From positions 1-8,414 of the forward strand of contig DATJWY010000135.1 in the NCBI GenBank assembly GCA_035500775.1: a DNA stretch of 8,414 nt. Direction: 5' to 3'. The position numbers and the translations under genes are program-made. The number at the start of each line of letters is the position of its first letter. The first letter of the stretch is position 1. The DNA is from DATJWY01 sp035500775. Lineage in GTDB: Bacteria; Pseudomonadota; Alphaproteobacteria; Acetobacterales; Acetobacteraceae. The notes beneath the pieces were generated by a model. That model saw only the letters and a list, made by a program, of their open reading frames with translations, did no database searches and was not told the origin of the DNA. This document shows, piece by piece, positions 6,294 through 8,414 of this stretch.

Positions 6294-7134
6294 GCGCCTC
6301 CGCCGGGGTGATCGGCCGGAAATTCGGCGCGGGCGCGAGCAGCGCCTGGATCTGTTCTTCCGTCGCTTTCCAGGGGAACACCGGGAATTCGTAGAAGCGG
6401 TAACGCTCATCCCGCGTCGGCAGCAAATCGACATCGCCCCGCTGCCGTGGATTCAGGATGCCGCTGACCGGCAGATGGATGGTTTGCGCCGTCTTCGACA
6501 GCCAGGCCGCGATCCAGCTGAAGGTGCTGACGCTGATGGCGATGTTGGTGGAGTTGCGGATGATCTCGAAATCCTCGATTGCCGACCGGCTCGGCAGGAA
6601 CACGCAGCCGGAGAAGCGCCGGCGGATTTCATCGGAATACGGGTCGTCGCCGAGCTGCCCCATGATGACCGGTTCCAGCCGGGTGGTGCGGGCGATGTAC
6701 TCGTAAAAACTCACCGGCACCGGATTGTAATGCGGATGGATGGCGCGCAGCACCTCGGCGCCACGGATATTGATGGTGAGCTTGTCCGGTCCGAGATGCG
6801 TCCGGTCGATGGTGACGCCGGACTGGAAATGCGCCGCGCAGAGATCGCGGTTCGGATAATATTCCAGCCGCTGCACATAGCCGTCGAAGAGCAGCCCGTC
6901 ATAGATGCCCTGCGTGAGCTGATAGGCCAGCGACGCCATGCTGTGGTGATGCCCGTGCGGGATATGGAGGATGCGGCCCTCCAGCGCGAAATCCCTGGAG
7001 ACCAGGCCGAACTCCGGCAGATTATAGCCGCCGAGTTCGGAGTCCGGCAGGAGAGCCTGCAGGTTCCGGCAATACATGTACTGGAACATCTTGTTGCCGA
7101 TGTTCCCGTTATTGCCGAGCTTGATCCGGATCAC
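6277..7134 (-). CDS. Putative GT11-like (fucosyltransferase-like) glycosyltransferase
   Basis: The 285-residue product resembles the alpha-1,2-fucosyltransferase family GT11 in layout. Near the N-terminus is GNIGNKMFQYMYCRNL (10-25), matching the GGLGNQMFQYAFARAL type of block; near the C-terminus is DFEIIRNSTNIAISVSTFSW (188-207) followed by IAAWL, matching the block that ends in NSSFSWWGAWL. GT11 enzymes move fucose from GDP-fucose to surface glycans such as O-antigen. The middle donor-site motif, HxRRGD in GT11, reads NIRGAE here (122-127), so the donor or activity may differ. There are no membrane segments. I chose the GTG at 7132-7134 because it overlaps the preceding stop as GTGA, with GGGGTGG eight bases upstream; a GTG at 7146 would add four residues. 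Its start lies inside the cystathionine lyase gene's end, so it is probably translationally coupled to it. No other glycan gene is adjacent. Confidence 0.75.
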   Translation of the reverse strand: MIRIKLGNNGNIGNKMFQYMYCRNLQALLPDSELGGYNLPEFGLVSRDFALEGRILHIPHGHHHSMASLAYQLTQGIYDGLLFDGYVQRLEYYPNRDLCAAHFQSGVTIDRTHLGPDKLTINIRGAEVLRAIHPHYNPVPVSFYEYIARTTRLEPVIMGQLGDDPYSDEIRRRFSGCVFLPSRSAIEDFEIIRNSTNIAISVSTFSWIAAWLSKTAQTIHLPVSGILNPRQRGDVDLLPTRDERYRFYEFPVFPWKATEEQIQALLAPAPNFRPITPAEARALIS

Positions 7135-8381
7135 GCGGGTCGCCACCCCGCGAGTGCGTCCAGCCCCTGCCGCAGATCGGCGATCAGGTCCGCCGGGTCC
7201 TCCAGGCCGATATGGAAGCGCACCATCGGCCCGCCGAAGCCGGGGCCGTCCGTGGTGCGGGTGATGAAGCCCGTCGTCGGCAAGGCGAGGCTTTCATAGC
7301 CGCCCCAGGACGCGCCGATGCCGAACAGGCTGAGCCGCTCCACCATGGCATGCGTGGCCTCGACGGAAAATTCCGGCCGGAACACCACGCCAAACAGGCT
7401 CGGCGCGCCGGCGAAGTCGCGCCGCCAGATGTCGTGGCCGGGGGCGCCGGGCAAAGCGGGGTACAGAACCTGCAACACTTCCGGCTGTTCGCCGAGCCAG
7501 CGCGCGACGGTGAGGCCGCTCTCCATATGCTGGCGCAGCCGCACGCCGAGGGTGCGCGCTCCGCGCAGGGCGAGCCAGCAATCATCCGGGCTCGCGTACT
7601 GGCCGAGCACCAGGGCGGCGTCGCGCACGCGGTGCCAGGTCTCGTCCCGGTCGGTGATGATGCCGCCGAGCAGCACGTCGGAATGGCCGACGACGTATTT
7701 CGTCAGCGCCTGGATCGAGATGTCCACGCCGTGCCGGAAGGGCTGGAAGAAATGGATGCCCCAGGTGTTGTCCAGCAGCACGAGCGCGTCCCGCGCATGC
7801 GCCACCTGGGCGAGGCCGGGCACGTCCTGTATCTCGAAAGTGTGGCTGCCCGGGCTTTCCAGGAACAGCACCCGCGTCTCCGGCCGGAACAGCGCGGCCG
7901 CGTCCTCCGGCGTGATCGTCGGCGGGTAATAAGTGGTGGCGACGCCGAGCCGGCGCAGCATGGTGTCGCAGAAGCTGCGCGAGGGGCCATAGACGCTGTC
8001 CGGCATCAGGCAGTGATCGCCGGCGCGCAGGCAGGCGAGCAGCGCCGTGGTGATGGCGGCAAGCCCGCTGCTCACGATCTGGCAGCGCGTGCCGCCCTCG
8101 ATCCCGGCGACGACATCCTCCAGCGCGTGATGCGTCTCGCTGCCGTTCAGCCCGTAGCTCAGCGCCTGGTCGTAGCGGCTGCGGAGGAAGGCGCGGCGCT
8201 GCGCCATGTCCTCGTAGAGCACCGTCGAGCCGCGCAGCAGCGGCGGGTTGACGAAGCCGTGGTGCTTGGTGGAGGCCCGGCCGGCATGGGTGAGGCGGGT
8301 GCCGAAGCCCTCCGCCGCGCCGGTCTCGCCGGCCGCGGGCGGGAGAGACTCGCTTGCGCCGCGCCTGTCCTCATCCGTCAT
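7131..8381 (-). CDS. metC: Cystathionine beta-lyase (PLP-dependent Cys/Met metabolism enzyme)
   Basis: This 416-residue protein belongs to the fold-type I PLP Cys/Met metabolism family. MetC cleaves cystathionine to homocysteine, pyruvate and ammonia in methionine synthesis. Visible features are FVNPPLLRGSTVLYED (43-58), LSYGLNGSETHHALE (74-88), the cofactor-binding SSGLAAI (104-110), LESPGSHTFEIQDVP (174-188), LLDNTWGIHFFQP (202-214, D204 facing the pyridine nitrogen), SIQALTKYVVGHSDVLLGG (222-240, PLP lysine K228) and SWGGYESL near the C-terminus. The SIQALTKY and GGYESL forms fit bacterial cystathionine beta-lyases better than gamma-synthases. The first 25 residues are low-complexity and acidic/alanine-rich. 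The ATG at 8379-8381 has AAGGA about 10 bases upstream; the promoter is outside or at the window edge. The stop at 7131-7133 overlaps the next gene's start. Confidence 0.93.
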   Translation of the reverse strand: MTDEDRRGASESLPPAAGETGAAEGFGTRLTHAGRASTKHHGFVNPPLLRGSTVLYEDMAQRRAFLRSRYDQALSYGLNGSETHHALEDVVAGIEGGTRCQIVSSGLAAITTALLACLRAGDHCLMPDSVYGPSRSFCDTMLRRLGVATTYYPPTITPEDAAALFRPETRVLFLESPGSHTFEIQDVPGLAQVAHARDALVLLDNTWGIHFFQPFRHGVDISIQALTKYVVGHSDVLLGGIITDRDETWHRVRDAALVLGQYASPDDCWLALRGARTLGVRLRQHMESGLTVARWLGEQPEVLQVLYPALPGAPGHDIWRRDFAGAPSLFGVVFRPEFSVEATHAMVERLSLFGIGASWGGYESLALPTTGFITRTTDGPGFGGPMVRFHIGLEDPADLIADLRQGLDALAGWRPA

Positions 8382-8414
8382 CGTTCAGGGTTCCTTCGGC
8401 GTGTCGGTCCGCCC

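Noticed and set aside
6475..7299. 274-residue plus-strand open frame opposite the glycosyltransferase
   Set aside because: It is an antisense shadow with no recognisable motif; the minus-strand frame carries the GT11-like blocks.

Overview
The window looks like chromosomal DNA from a GC-rich alphaproteobacterium. The family Acetobacteraceae (Rhodospirillales) is my best guess, from the strong G/C third-position bias, the lipid A gene pairing, and short GC-rich hairpin repeats between genes of a kind I associate with that family. This assignment is from memory and no search was run. Most of the window is housekeeping metabolism and envelope biogenesis.

Layout. Positions 1-194 (+) hold the last 63 residues of dihydroxy-acid dehydratase (IlvD). 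Converging on it are a YdiK-like AI-2E-family membrane protein (271-1419, -) and, upstream of that, a small uncertain hydrophobic ORF (1469-1750, -). Positions 1751-2162 hold no convincing gene but contain inverted repeats and a cluster of tight hairpins. A calcineurin-type metallophosphoesterase (2163-3347, -) follows, with a very clear ribosome binding site that fixes its GTG start. Across a 218-bp divergent spacer, a Gfo/Idh/MocA oxidoreductase (3566-4573, +) runs head-on into lpxB (4526-5674, -), and the two coding regions overlap by 48 bp at their 3' ends. A 145-bp spacer made largely of nested inverted repeats separates lpxB from hisI (5820-6215, -). Upstream on the same strand are a glycosyltransferase resembling family GT11 (6277-7134, -) and a cystathionine beta-lyase (7131-8381, -), joined by a GTGA stop/start overlap.

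How the genes work together. LpxB makes the lipid A disaccharide. The oxidoreductase beside it is a plausible GnnA, the enzyme that oxidises UDP-GlcNAc so that lipid A can be built on 2,3-diamino-2,3-dideoxyglucose; its partner GnnB is not in the window. The glycosyltransferase may act on a surface glycan. IlvD, HisI and the cystathionine lyase belong to branched-chain amino acid, histidine and methionine metabolism. They are not in pathway operons here.

I did not find a convincing new multi-gene system. The items most worth a second look are the 48-bp convergent overlap, the translationally coupled lyase/glycosyltransferase pair with a degenerate donor-site motif, and the two intergenic repeat clusters.
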